Of a stretch of DNA of 64,000 nt, positions 1-6,860 are shown one piece after another. Source of the stretch: Maribacter flavus (GTDB lineage Bacteria > Bacteroidota > Bacteroidia > Flavobacteriales > Flavobacteriaceae). The translations under genes and the position numbers were made by a program. The first letter of the stretch is position 1, and each line of letters begins with the position of its first letter. The stretch covers positions 1,005,848 through 1,069,847 of the forward strand of contig NZ_VUOE01000002.1 of assembly GCF_008386635.1 (NCBI RefSeq). Reading direction: 5' to 3'. The notes under the pieces are model-generated. The model was not told the DNA's origin and made no database searches. It saw only the letters and a list, made by a program, of their open reading frames with translations.

Positions 1-252
1 CTAATTCAAGATTGCTACAACCAACTTACAGAAAATGGATTTATGGTTTTTACAACCATAACCAAAAATGCACCTCAATTTGGAAAGGGAGAATTGATAA
101 GTAAAGACCGTTACGAAATTCATAAAGGAGCCAAAATATTTTACTACGACAAAGAATCAGTCAAAACAGAATTTGAAAAGTACGGACTTTTTGAAATTAC
201 GGAAGTGGACGAAAATCATTCAATGTACCTGATTAAATGCAAAAAAGTATAA
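1..252 (+). CDS. class I SAM-dependent methyltransferase, C-terminal part
   Basis: The window opens inside this gene: the frame is open from base 1 to the TAA at 250-252, leaving the last 83 residues. The segment GFMVFTTITKNAP, then GKGELI and a late FYYDKESVKTEFEKYGL followed by a hydrophobic MYLIKCKK end, is the pattern of the C-terminal strands of small class I (TehB-like) methyltransferases. The SAM-binding glycine motif lies outside the window, so substrate cannot be named. The gene is followed after 7 bases by an attC-like palindrome, so it is probably the sole gene of a cassette whose left end is outside the window. Confidence 0.6.
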   Translation, partial: LIQDCYNQLTENGFMVFTTITKNAPQFGKGELISKDRYEIHKGAKIFYYDKESVKTEFEKYGLFEITEVDENHSMYLIKCKKV

Positions 253-259
253 AAACACT

Positions 260-395
260 GCCCACAACACCGTATATAATTTATTGCTAATTCTAGCCTA
301 CTTACGAAAATCCTAGCGGATTTTCTATTCGGTTTGTATTTGCTAAATTCGTTGCTAAACCACGCAACTAATCTTATACAAACACGTTAGGCAAC
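260..395 (+). repeat. attC-like recombination site A
   Basis: Long imperfect palindrome between the methyltransferase and higBA. The left box GCCCACAAC (260-268) fits the outer R'' position, the right box is GTTAGGC (386-392), a perfect GTTRRRY. The arms next to the boxes (GTATATAATTTATTGC on the left; GTATAAGATTAGTTGC read on the other strand at the right) are largely complementary. Inside lies a perfect 8-bp stem, GAAAATCC (306-313) and GGATTTTC (318-325). The right box with its next three bases, GTTAGGCAAC (386-395), is the exact reverse complement of the left box of site B, as expected for the two ends of one cassette. Confidence 0.65.
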
Positions 396-452
396 ATTTG
401 CACAAAAAAAACTTTATAATTACTTTTGACGTTAGTAACGCAAAACAAAAGT

Positions 453-734
453 ATGATTGTTTCATTTAGCTCGAAAGAAACCGAAATGATTTGGAATGGT
501 ATTCGGGTTAAAAAAATGCCGATTGAAATTCAGAACGTTGGACGTCGTAAATTGAGAATGCTGAACAATTCTCAAGACATAATGGACTTGAGAATTCCGC
601 CTTCAAACCGACTAGAAAAATTGTCTGGAAATCTAAAGGACTTTTACAGCATTCGAGTTAATAAGCAATGGCGAATCATTTTTAAATGGAATAACGGAAA
701 TGCAAGCGAAGTGGAAATAATCGACTATCATTAA
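453..734 (+). CDS. higB: HigB-like toxin (RelE/ParE fold)
   Basis: 93-residue protein of the HigB/plasmid maintenance killer family, ribosome-dependent mRNA interferases of the RelE superfamily. It begins MIVSFSSKETEMIW, matching the conserved N-terminus, and carries the strand block LEKLSGNLKDFYSIRVNKQWRIIFKW, with the basic R/K and aromatic residues of the active face, and the end EVEIIDYH. The frame is open from a TTG at 426, but the ATG at 453 fits the family start. higA follows after 11 bases, the toxin-first order typical of hig modules. It is a cassette gene, and toxin-antitoxin modules are common in large cassette arrays, where they stabilise the array. Confidence 0.85.
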   Translation: MIVSFSSKETEMIWNGIRVKKMPIEIQNVGRRKLRMLNNSQDIMDLRIPPSNRLEKLSGNLKDFYSIRVNKQWRIIFKWNNGNASEVEIIDYH

Positions 735-745
735 AAAAGAAAAAA

Positions 746-1048
746 ATGGAAAAGTTGGCAAATGTACATCCTGGAGAAGTTTTGAACTTTGAATTTCTTG
801 AGCCACTCGAAATTTCGGCTTATCGACTTTCAAAGGACTTAAAAATACCGCAAACAAGAATTTCGGAAATCATCAAAGGTAGGAGAAGAATAACAGCGGA
901 CACAGCTCTAAGATTGAGCAAATATTTTGGAAATTCGGCCAAATTCTGGCTCGGACTTCAAGATGATTACGACATTGAAGAGGAACGAGATGAAAAACAG
1001 GCGGAATTAAACGAAATAAAAAAATTCCAAAATAAAAACGTTGCCTAA
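746..1048 (+). CDS. higA: HigA-family antitoxin (XRE helix-turn-helix)
   Basis: 100-residue antitoxin of the HigA/VapA type. The N-terminal HPGEVL motif, then the helix-turn-helix ISAYRLSKDLKIPQTRISEIIKGRR and the conserved block TADTALRLSKYFG-NSAKFWLGLQ-DYDI are diagnostic. It should bind HigB and repress the higBA promoter. The C-terminal tail is charged and probably flexible. The stop codon TAA (1046-1048) lies inside the outer box of attC-like site B (GTTGCCTAAC, 1040-1049), so coding sequence runs into the recombination site. Confidence 0.88.
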   Translation: MEKLANVHPGEVLNFEFLEPLEISAYRLSKDLKIPQTRISEIIKGRRRITADTALRLSKYFGNSAKFWLGLQDDYDIEEERDEKQAELNEIKKFQNKNVA

Positions 1049-1177
1049 CACCGGCTATAATTCATTGTGGGCGGATTTCCTAAACGGAAATCCTTACTTC
1101 TAAGCTAAGGTTAGATTTCGGGCGGAATGTTCACTACATGAAATGTCCACAACGAAATCATAGCCCAAACGTTGTGC
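1040..1177 (+). repeat. attC-like recombination site B
   Basis: Outer left box GCCTAAC (1043-1049) is a perfect RYYYAAC; with three more bases it pairs 10 of 10 with GTTAGGCAAC at 386-395. Outer right box is GTTGTGC (1171-1177). Next to the boxes GGCTATAATTCATTGTGG on the left matches GGCTATGATTTCGTTGTGG read on the other strand at the right, so the arms fold together. An internal perfect 8-bp stem is formed by GGATTTCC (1073-1080) and GGAAATCC (1086-1093), the same layout as in site A. Confidence 0.65.
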
Positions 1178-1235
1178 ATCATTTTGTGAGCTATCGCACA
1201 GATGACAACAAGAAGAAAATGAAGACCTTTGACGA

Positions 1236-1415
1236 ATGAAAGATATTTTTCCGTTTTACATCATTGGACATTTTATTAATCAGCCGACAAATCCGACTGA
1301 ATTTTAAATATTGCGGTTTGGCGAAATGGAAGAACCAAATGTTGACGACTTTCACATACGCAGGTTTTATGAAATTCTTTGGACTGAAAAAAGGTAAAAG
1401 CCAACAAATTGGTTA
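1236..1415 (+). pseudogene. AraC-family regulator, broken N-terminal remnant
   Basis: From ATG 1236 the frame reads MKDIFPFYIIGHFINQP, reaches an in-frame TAA at 1305-1307, continues in the same frame as ILRFGEMEEPNVDDFHIRRF and YEILWTEK, then is shifted at an A-run near 1385-1392, after which GKSQQIG follows in another frame. FHIxRFYEIxW-x-x-KGKSQ is the cupin-like N-terminus of Bacteroidota AraC regulators. Nothing of the DNA-binding domain is left before the hydrolase gene. So this is a remnant with one nonsense change and one frameshift. Confidence 0.55.
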
Positions 1416-1483
1416 AACAAATCGAAACTTGGGTTGTTTTTTAGAAAAAAAACATGTTGAATATTATATAAAATTTGATTACT

Positions 1484-2524
1484 ATGAAACTTTCGAACCT
1501 TACTTTTCTATTTTTCTTATTCTATTCAATTTATGCAAATGCACAGGGTAATTCCATCAACGAAGAGAGATTCATATCTATTGGAGGCATTGAACAATGG
1601 ATCACAATAAAAGGAAATGATAAATCAAAGCCTGTTGTTCTCTTCCTTCATGGGGGACCGGGCAGTACTATGAGCCATTTTGAAAACAATATTTATGGCA
1701 GCTGGGAAAATGATTTTGTTTTGGTGCATTGGGATCAAAGAGGTGCCGGAAAAACTTATGGCCGTAATTTTCCTTCAGTTGTAGATGAAGAGTTTTATAT
1801 TGAAAATCCTTTGAAAGTAGAACAAATGGCCAATGATGGGATAGAACTCACCAAGTATATTATTGAATATCTTGACAAGCAAAAAGTAATACTTGTTGGC
1901 ACTTCTTGGGGGTCGGTGCTGGGTATGAAAATGGCTTTAAAGTATCCGGACTTTTATCATGTTTATATAGGGCATTCTCAAGTTGTGGATTTTTCGAAAA
2001 ATATTAGTTATGCCTATAAAAAAGTCAATGAAATGGCTATCAATAAGAAAGATAGTATTTCTCTTGAATTGCTTCATACTTTGGACAAACCACCTTATGA
2101 AAATGCCAGAAGTTACGGCCAATTATTGCGAATAATTAAAAAATATGAGGGGGAGAATTCAATTCCGGCTCCAGAATCTTGGTGGAAAATAGCACCAAAG
2201 TATGATAATGAAAAAGACACTAAGGCAAGATATGACGGGGATGACTACTCTTTTATAAATTTTGTGGGCCACGAAAAACTTGGAATACCCTCGATGGTTT
2301 CAGATATCGATTTTGAAAAAGATGGATTGGTTATTAATATTCCGGTGTATTTAATACAGGGTGAGCAAGATATATTAACTTCCAAAGAAGTTACTAAACC
2401 ATATTTTGACAAAATAAAAGCTTCCAAAAAAGGATATTATTTAGTGCCTGGTGCGGCACATGGTCATAATCAGTCTGTAGTGGACATGCAATACCAAGTC
2501 ATAAAGGAGAGTCTGCAATTTTAG
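1484..2524 (+). CDS. secreted alpha/beta hydrolase (proline iminopeptidase-like, S33)
   Basis: 346-residue hydrolase with an N-terminal signal peptide (hydrophobic FLFFLFYSI, cleavage near ANAQG). Family motifs: FLHGGPGS oxyanion segment, HWDQRGAGKTYGR, nucleophile elbow GTSWGS (Ser), YLIQGEQDIL with the acidic residue, and GAAHGHNQ with the catalytic His. This is the S33 aminopeptidase/epoxide hydrolase-like group; the actual substrate is not evident. The open frame starts with TTG at 1475, but ATG 1484 directly precedes the signal peptide (MKLSNLTFLF). It sits in the third cassette, behind the AraC remnant. Confidence 0.8.
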   Translation: MKLSNLTFLFFLFYSIYANAQGNSINEERFISIGGIEQWITIKGNDKSKPVVLFLHGGPGSTMSHFENNIYGSWENDFVLVHWDQRGAGKTYGRNFPSVVDEEFYIENPLKVEQMANDGIELTKYIIEYLDKQKVILVGTSWGSVLGMKMALKYPDFYHVYIGHSQVVDFSKNISYAYKKVNEMAINKKDSISLELLHTLDKPPYENARSYGQLLRIIKKYEGENSIPAPESWWKIAPKYDNEKDTKARYDGDDYSFINFVGHEKLGIPSMVSDIDFEKDGLVINIPVYLIQGEQDILTSKEVTKPYFDKIKASKKGYYLVPGAAHGHNQSVVDMQYQVIKESLQF

Positions 2525-2679
2525 CATGTAAAATTCAAAACGGGCAAGAACAGCCCAAGACAAATCATTAAATCAATAATTTGTAATCTAAGTGATTTTG
2601 CAAGAAAACATCAATGCATCCATATATAAAAAGAATTAAAGATCTTTCCAATCAATTAAACACTTAGATACTTACTGAA

Positions 2680-3189
2680 TTGGAGGGCGGGTTTGTGAAC
2701 AAGAAATTCACAAAAGGGTCTTGCCTGCTCAAACCCGGACAAATATGCACATCACACATATTAGTCAAAAAAGGTATTGCCAGAAAATTTTATAAGCACA
2801 ATGACAAAGAAATTACGACCGAGATTTATTTCCATGATGATGTAGCTGTATCTCTTGATAGTTATATCATGAGAAAGCCAGCAGATGTGTACATTGAAGC
2901 ATTGACAGAATTAGAAGTGACGATTATTGACTATAGCAGGTTTCTTGATGTCAAAACGAAATATGCAGAAGTAATGATGCTCGACAAAATATTTATAGAG
3001 TATTATGCAGTTTGGTTTGAACAAAGACTTAAAGAATTTCAAACCATGGATGCCTCACAAAGATACTTGAATTTATTAGAAAAAGAGCCGAAGATTATCC
3101 AGCAATTGTCCGTCACCATCATTGCGTCTTATTTAAATGTTTCTCTAGAAACTTTATCCAGAATCAGATCAAAGATTACAAGAAAATGA
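2680..3189 (+). CDS. Crp/Fnr-family transcriptional regulator, 5' end interrupted by TAG
   Basis: The usable frame gives about 169 residues: a cyclic-nucleotide-binding-like beta roll (FTKGSCLLKPGQICTSHILVKKGIARKFY) and a C-terminal helix-turn-helix ending IIASYLNVSLETLSRIRSK. ETLSR matches the E-T-x-S-R contact set by which FNR reads TTGA half-sites. The normal family start is at ATG 2614: it reads MHPYIKRIKDLSNQLNT, then TAG (2665-2667), then continues in the same frame as ILTELEGGFVNKKFTKG. So the gene is either inactivated or restarted at TTG 2680 or GTG 2695. An FNR-like operator begins three bases after its stop, in front of the dehydrogenase gene. Confidence 0.75.
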   Translation: MEGGFVNKKFTKGSCLLKPGQICTSHILVKKGIARKFYKHNDKEITTEIYFHDDVAVSLDSYIMRKPADVYIEALTELEVTIIDYSRFLDVKTKYAEVMMLDKIFIEYYAVWFEQRLKEFQTMDASQRYLNLLEKEPKIIQQLSVTIIASYLNVSLETLSRIRSKITRK

Positions 3190-3191
3190 TT

Positions 3192-3209
3192 ATTTGACTT
3201 AGGTCAAAT
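3192..3209. promoter_or_regulatory. FNR/CRP-type operator palindrome
   Basis: ATTTGAC-TTAG-GTCAAAT, two perfect 7-bp arms with a 4-base spacer. This matches the TTGAT-N4-ATCAA layout of FNR boxes except for the innermost base of each arm. Its centre (3200.5) is about 41 bases upstream of the start expected from the -7 element at 3230-3237, the usual class II activator position. The likely ligand is the Crp/Fnr protein encoded directly upstream. Confidence 0.6.
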
Positions 3210-3229
3210 TTTCGCTTTTTGAAGTACCT

Positions 3230-3237
3230 TATTTTTG
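3230..3237 (+). promoter_or_regulatory. Bacteroidota -7 promoter element (TATTTTTG)
   Basis: Exact TAnnTTTG match, 22 bases before the dehydrogenase ATG. No TTG lies 17-23 bases upstream, so the -33 element is missing, as expected for an activator-dependent promoter; the palindrome at 3192-3209 occupies that area. Confidence 0.5.
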
Positions 3238-3258
3238 TAAAAAATAAAGGGTCGTAAA

Positions 3259-4239
3259 ATGAAAGCAATTGTATTTAAGCGATACGGAGAACCCGAAGTA
3301 TTGCAAATAGAAGAAATTAAAAAACCTGTACCCAAAAACAATGAGGTGCTTATTAGAATATTTGCCACTTCAGTAACCGCTGAAGACCCCAAAATGAGAG
3401 GGTTTAATCATCCTCCCCTTCTTAAACTTCCAGTAGGTTTAATGTTTGGTTTCAAAAAGCCTAAAAATCCTGTGTTAGGAATTGAATTCTCCGGAACAAT
3501 TGAAGCTATAGGGAAAGAAGTTAAAAAATACAAAATTGGTGATGAGGTATTTGGATACACCGGTTTGAGTTTTGGAGCCTATGCTGAGTATAAATGTATG
3601 CCCGAGAATGGACTAATACATTATATACCAGAAAATTTATCCTTTGAAGAATCCGCATGCATGGTTAATGGTCCACTTTCAGCATTAGCTTACATGAAGA
3701 AAAAAGGGAACATTAAACAAGGGGATAAGATATTGATATATGGAGCATCAGGTTCAGTTGGCACCGCAGCGGTTCAACTTGCCAAATATTTTGGAGCTCA
3801 TGTAACAGGAGTATGTAGTACTAAAAATATAGAGCTCGTAAGTTCAATTGGAGCAGATATTGTAATTGACTACACTTGTCAGGACTTTACTCAAACAGAA
3901 GAAAAATATGATTTGCTATTTGATACGGTCGGTAAAACATCCATGAAAGAATGTCTAAAATTATTGAGACCTAAAGGGAGATACTTATTAACCGAATTTG
4001 GATTTTCGCATATTCTAGCCTCAATTTTTACCTCATTATTCAAAAGCAAAAAAGTTATCGTTGCATCATCCAATTTCTATTGGAAGATTGAAGATTTGGA
4101 GTTGTTCAGAGAGATTGCAGAAAAAGGTTATTTCAAACCTGTTATTGATAAGACCTTTCCACTTGAAAGAATAATAGAGGCACATAAATATGTAGAGCTA
4201 GGTCATAAAGCTGGCAATGTTGCTATTTCTATCAAATAG
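3259..4239 (+). CDS. NAD(P)-dependent medium-chain dehydrogenase (quinone oxidoreductase-like)
   Basis: 326-residue MDR-superfamily oxidoreductase. It begins MKAIVFKRYGEPEVLQIEE, has the N-terminal GroES-like fold with VLGIEFSGTIEAIGKEVKKYKIGDEVFG, then the Rossmann segment ILIYGASGSVGTAAVQLAKYFGA with a GxGxxG-like AxGxVG dinucleotide motif, and ends in the usual LERIIEAHKYVELGHKAGNVAI. The catalytic zinc ligands of true alcohol dehydrogenases are absent, so a zinc-free NADPH:quinone or enone reductase is more likely. It stands 69 bases behind the Crp/Fnr gene and an FNR-like operator, suggesting redox- or oxygen-responsive control (inference). Confidence 0.85.
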   Translation: MKAIVFKRYGEPEVLQIEEIKKPVPKNNEVLIRIFATSVTAEDPKMRGFNHPPLLKLPVGLMFGFKKPKNPVLGIEFSGTIEAIGKEVKKYKIGDEVFGYTGLSFGAYAEYKCMPENGLIHYIPENLSFEESACMVNGPLSALAYMKKKGNIKQGDKILIYGASGSVGTAAVQLAKYFGAHVTGVCSTKNIELVSSIGADIVIDYTCQDFTQTEEKYDLLFDTVGKTSMKECLKLLRPKGRYLLTEFGFSHILASIFTSLFKSKKVIVASSNFYWKIEDLELFREIAEKGYFKPVIDKTFPLERIIEAHKYVELGHKAGNVAISIK

Positions 4240-4253
4240 TATAAAAAACGAAC

Positions 4254-4381
4254 GCACAACAATATATACAAAATAGGCGTGATAGTAGTAAATTTAAGAG
4301 TTGTAGCCCGCTTTATAATTGTAGCGGTTTGATAAGTTCGAAGCCCGTAATCGCCTACTTTGCATATACTAAACGTTGGCA
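4254..4381 (+). repeat. attC-like recombination site C
   Basis: Left box GCACAAC (4254-4260) is the exact complement of GTTGTGC at 1171-1177, more than 3 kb upstream. Right box is GTTGGCA (4375-4381). The arms ATATATACAAAATAGGCG on the left and GTATATGCAAAGTAGGCG read on the opposite strand from the right match at 15 of 18 positions. The pairing makes 1171-4374 one long cassette with the hydrolase, the regulator and the dehydrogenase. Confidence 0.62.
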
Positions 4382-4410
4382 TTCATATTGACAAAAAACG
4401 CGAACGAAGA

Positions 4411-4950
4411 ATGAGTAAAAAGAATAGCGTATTTATTGCGACAAGTTTAGACTGCTTTATAGCTGACAAAAATGGTGGACTTGATTGGTTACATTCTATT
4501 CCAAATCCAGATAATAATGATATGGGATATGTAGAATTCACTAATGGAATTGATGCACTTGTTATGGGACGAACAACATTTGAAACTGTAATTGGATTTG
4601 ATGTTCCTTGGCCATATACCAAGCCTGTTTTTGTATTGAGTAACAAACTGAAAGAAATCCCTGATTCTCACAAAGACAAAGCTTTTTTAGTCAAAGGAAC
4701 TTTAACGGAAATTTTAGAGCAAATTCATAAGAAAGGGTATCAAAGATTATACATTGATGGTGGAACAACAATCAGGAATTTTTTAAAAGCAGACTTGATT
4801 GATGAAATGATACTGACAACTATTCCTGTTTTATTAGGTGGTGGTGCTTCATTGTTTGGAGAATTGCCAAAAGAACTGAAATTTGAACTAATTGGAACAA
4901 AAACATTTCTAAATCAAGTATCACAGAGACACTATAAACGAAAAAAATAA
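4411..4950 (+). CDS. dihydrofolate reductase-fold protein (RibD C-terminal-like)
   Basis: 179-residue single-domain protein of the RibD_C/DHFR-like family. Motifs: SVFIATSLDCFIADKNGGLDWL at the N-terminus, DALVMGRTTFETV, KPVFVLSNK, and the glycine-rich YIDGGTTIRNFL and IPVLLGGGASLFGEL segments that hold NADPH. Bacterial members are of unknown substrate; resemblance to trimethoprim-resistance DHFR is by fold only. The frame is open from inside attC site C, but ATG 4411 gives the usual MSKKNSVF start, 30 bases after the site. It is the last recognisable cassette of the array. Confidence 0.82.
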   Translation: MSKKNSVFIATSLDCFIADKNGGLDWLHSIPNPDNNDMGYVEFTNGIDALVMGRTTFETVIGFDVPWPYTKPVFVLSNKLKEIPDSHKDKAFLVKGTLTEILEQIHKKGYQRLYIDGGTTIRNFLKADLIDEMILTTIPVLLGGGASLFGELPKELKFELIGTKTFLNQVSQRHYKRKK

Positions 4951-4958
4951 AATACGAA

Positions 4959-4966
4959 ATGCCAAC
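4959..4966 (+). repeat. attC-like site D, only the outer left box recognised
   Basis: ATGCCAAC is the exact complement of GTTGGCAT at 4375-4382, so it closes the cassette carrying the reductase gene. No GTTRRRY right box or complementary arm was found downstream, so this terminal site is eroded or was cut by a rearrangement. Confidence 0.45.
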
Positions 4967-5408
4967 AAAGAACTGAGTTAAAAAACAAGTTCTTTTAGTT
5001 CAATATCGATACATAATTCTCATCGTAGGGCAGCCCGGATTTGACAATCGCAAATGCCTGTTGCAACAACTTGTTCAATATCGAAATCAAGGTAGGCTTG
5101 CGGACCAACTTGTTTTATCAAGTGTTGATATATTTCTGTCTCTATTTTTATAGGATTTTAGGCCGAAAAAATGAAAGGAACTTAATCTGTAGCTAAAATT
5201 CCTTCCATGATCATATCATCTTTTCTAGTTCTATGTAAATCATTAAACCGCATGTAACAGCCCATCGCTAAATTCCTCTTATTTTTTGTGCATACTAGCA
5301 ACAATATTGGTGTTTGAATGCACCAAGTTCACAAAAATAATTGGGCAGACATTAGAAATCACATTGATTTATGTAACTTGAAGGAAGAATAGATTTGGAT
5401 ATACTACC
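4967..5408. other. gene-free junction between cassette array and core genome
   Basis: 442 bases without a supportable gene. Visible: an 8-bp hairpin AAAGAACT (4967-4974)/AGTTCTTT (4988-4995), weakly terminator-like; a 12-base direct repeat GTTCAATATCGA at 4998-5009 and 5073-5084; and on the minus strand a 45-residue open stretch without a start codon (5020-5157, containing AYLDFDIEQVVATGICDCQI) that reads like protein and may be a gene remnant. The right part carries the cbpA promoter. Confidence 0.4.
5364..5397 (+). promoter_or_regulatory. candidate promoter of cbpA (TTG-N23-TAGATTTG)
   Basis: Exact TAnnTTTG element TAGATTTG at 5390-5397, with TTG at 5364-5366, 23 bases upstream (upper end of the flavobacterial 17-23 range). 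It ends 11 bases before the cbpA ATG, so the 5' leader would be only a few bases. Confidence 0.5.
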
Positions 5409-6305
5409 ATGAATTTTATAGACTATTACCAGGTTCTGGGTTTGGATAAGTCCGCGACCGAAAAAGATATAAAATCCGCCTATCGAAAACTGGCCAGAAA
5501 ACATCATCCAGACTTAAACCCCAACAACACGGATGCAGAGGAGAAATTCAAAAAAATCAATGAGGCCCATGAAGTACTGAGCGACCCTGAAAAAAGAAAG
5601 AAATATGACCAATATGGGAAGGATTGGCAACACGCGGAAGAATTTGAAAAGGCCAAATCACAAAGACGTAGTCAACCTTCTGGTGGCGGTTACAGGGAAT
5701 ATACCTACTCAGGCGGTCAAGAAAGTGATTTTTCAGATTTCTTTGAATCCATGTTTGGGGGTGGTGGTTTCAGTAGGCAACAAGGAAGGGCAAAGTATAG
5801 GGGGCAGGATTTCAATGCGGAACTTCGATTAAATCTTTCCGAAGTTAAAGAAACGCATAAGCGCACGCTCACTGTAAATGGAAAAAACATAAGAATTACA
5901 ATACCAGCTGGGATTGAAGACGGTCAGACCATCAAAATAAAAGGATATGGCGGGGAGGGAATCAATGGGGGACCTAAAGGTGACCTTTACCTTACCTTTT
6001 CCATTTTGAACGACACGCCTTTTAAAAGAGAGGGCGCCAACCTTTATAAGACCATTGAAATCCCATTAACAACGGCTGTTCTTGGAGGGGAAATAGTGTT
6101 GGAAACCTTAACGGGAAAAGTGAAATTGAGCGTGAAGCCGGGAACACAGAACGGGGCCACCGTGAAGCTTAGAGGCAAGGGATTTCCTTTATACAAAAAA
6201 GATGGGTTTGGCGACCTATTTATCACATATAGCCCAAAGATTCCAGTAAAGCTTACTACAGAGCAAGAAAGGATTTTTAAGGAACTTGAACAAAAAGGTT
6301 TGTAA
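5409..6305 (+). CDS. cbpA: DnaJ-type co-chaperone CbpA
   Basis: 298 residues. J domain at 1-70 ([34 protein letters not shown]) with the HPD motif that stimulates DnaK ATPase; a Gly/Ser-rich linker (about 90-130: [25 protein letters not shown]); then the two C-terminal beta-sandwich substrate-binding domains ([65 protein letters not shown]). There is no CxxCxGxG zinc finger, so this is the class B CbpA type, not DnaJ. cbpM follows, its ATG 7 bases beyond the stop, as in other CbpA-CbpM pairs. Confidence 0.93.
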   Translation: MNFIDYYQVLGLDKSATEKDIKSAYRKLARKHHPDLNPNNTDAEEKFKKINEAHEVLSDPEKRKKYDQYGKDWQHAEEFEKAKSQRRSQPSGGGYREYTYSGGQESDFSDFFESMFGGGGFSRQQGRAKYRGQDFNAELRLNLSEVKETHKRTLTVNGKNIRITIPAGIEDGQTIKIKGYGGEGINGGPKGDLYLTFSILNDTPFKREGANLYKTIEIPLTTAVLGGEIVLETLTGKVKLSVKPGTQNGATVKLRGKGFPLYKKDGFGDLFITYSPKIPVKLTTEQERIFKELEQKGL

Positions 6306-6312
6306 AAGCATC

Positions 6313-6606
6313 ATGGAAAAAGCTACTTATATATTTATTGAGGAATTTTGCAACCATCACAATATTGAGGTTTCATTAGTGCATAGGCTCGTGGAGTTTG
6401 AAATCCTTACAATTGAGAAGAAGGAGGAAAAGGAAATGATTAGGATCAGTGAACTTCCAAAACTCGAAAAAATGGTAAGGTTACACCAAGAACTGGAAAT
6501 AAACCCGGAAGGACTCCAAGCTATTCACCATCTCTTGATTCAAGTTACAAACTTGCAAGATGAAGTTAAATTATTGCGCAGGAAATTGCATAGGTTCGAA
6601 AACTAA
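6313..6606 (+). CDS. cbpM: CbpA modulator CbpM (MerR-like helix protein)
   Basis: 97-residue protein that, in characterised pairs, binds the J domain of CbpA and blocks its action with DnaK. It starts MEKATYIFIEEFCNHHNIE and has the family pattern of a MerR-like fold: VHRLVEFEILTIEKKEEKEMIRISELPKLEKMVRLHQELEINPEGLQAIHHLL, followed by a coiled-coil tail (LQDEVKLLRRKLHRFEN). The frame is open from a TTG inside the cbpA end, but ATG 6313 is the clear start, seven bases after cbpA, so the two are one operon. Confidence 0.88.
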   Translation: MEKATYIFIEEFCNHHNIEVSLVHRLVEFEILTIEKKEEKEMIRISELPKLEKMVRLHQELEINPEGLQAIHHLLIQVTNLQDEVKLLRRKLHRFEN

Positions 6607-6860
6607 AACTGGTATAGACTTCAATCAATTTCTTTAAGTATTTTAAAACAATACTAAAAAAAATCTTTAACTCTATTGGGATTGGTACGGGCCAGCTACA
6701 GAATACACCAAGGTAGGTTTGGCAGGGTCTTAAATAATCTGTTTAGTATTAATACCGCTATAGCTTAACAATATCGGTGCTTGAGAAATATTTAACGAGG
6801 TTTATAAGAAAAAATATAGTTAATTTTAAGTTTTGAGTCCCTTAGACTTTTACCACTGCC

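Noticed and set aside
4411-4950. Trimethoprim-resistance dfr cassette
   Set aside because: Fold is RibD-C-like, not FolA/DfrA; resistance cannot be claimed.
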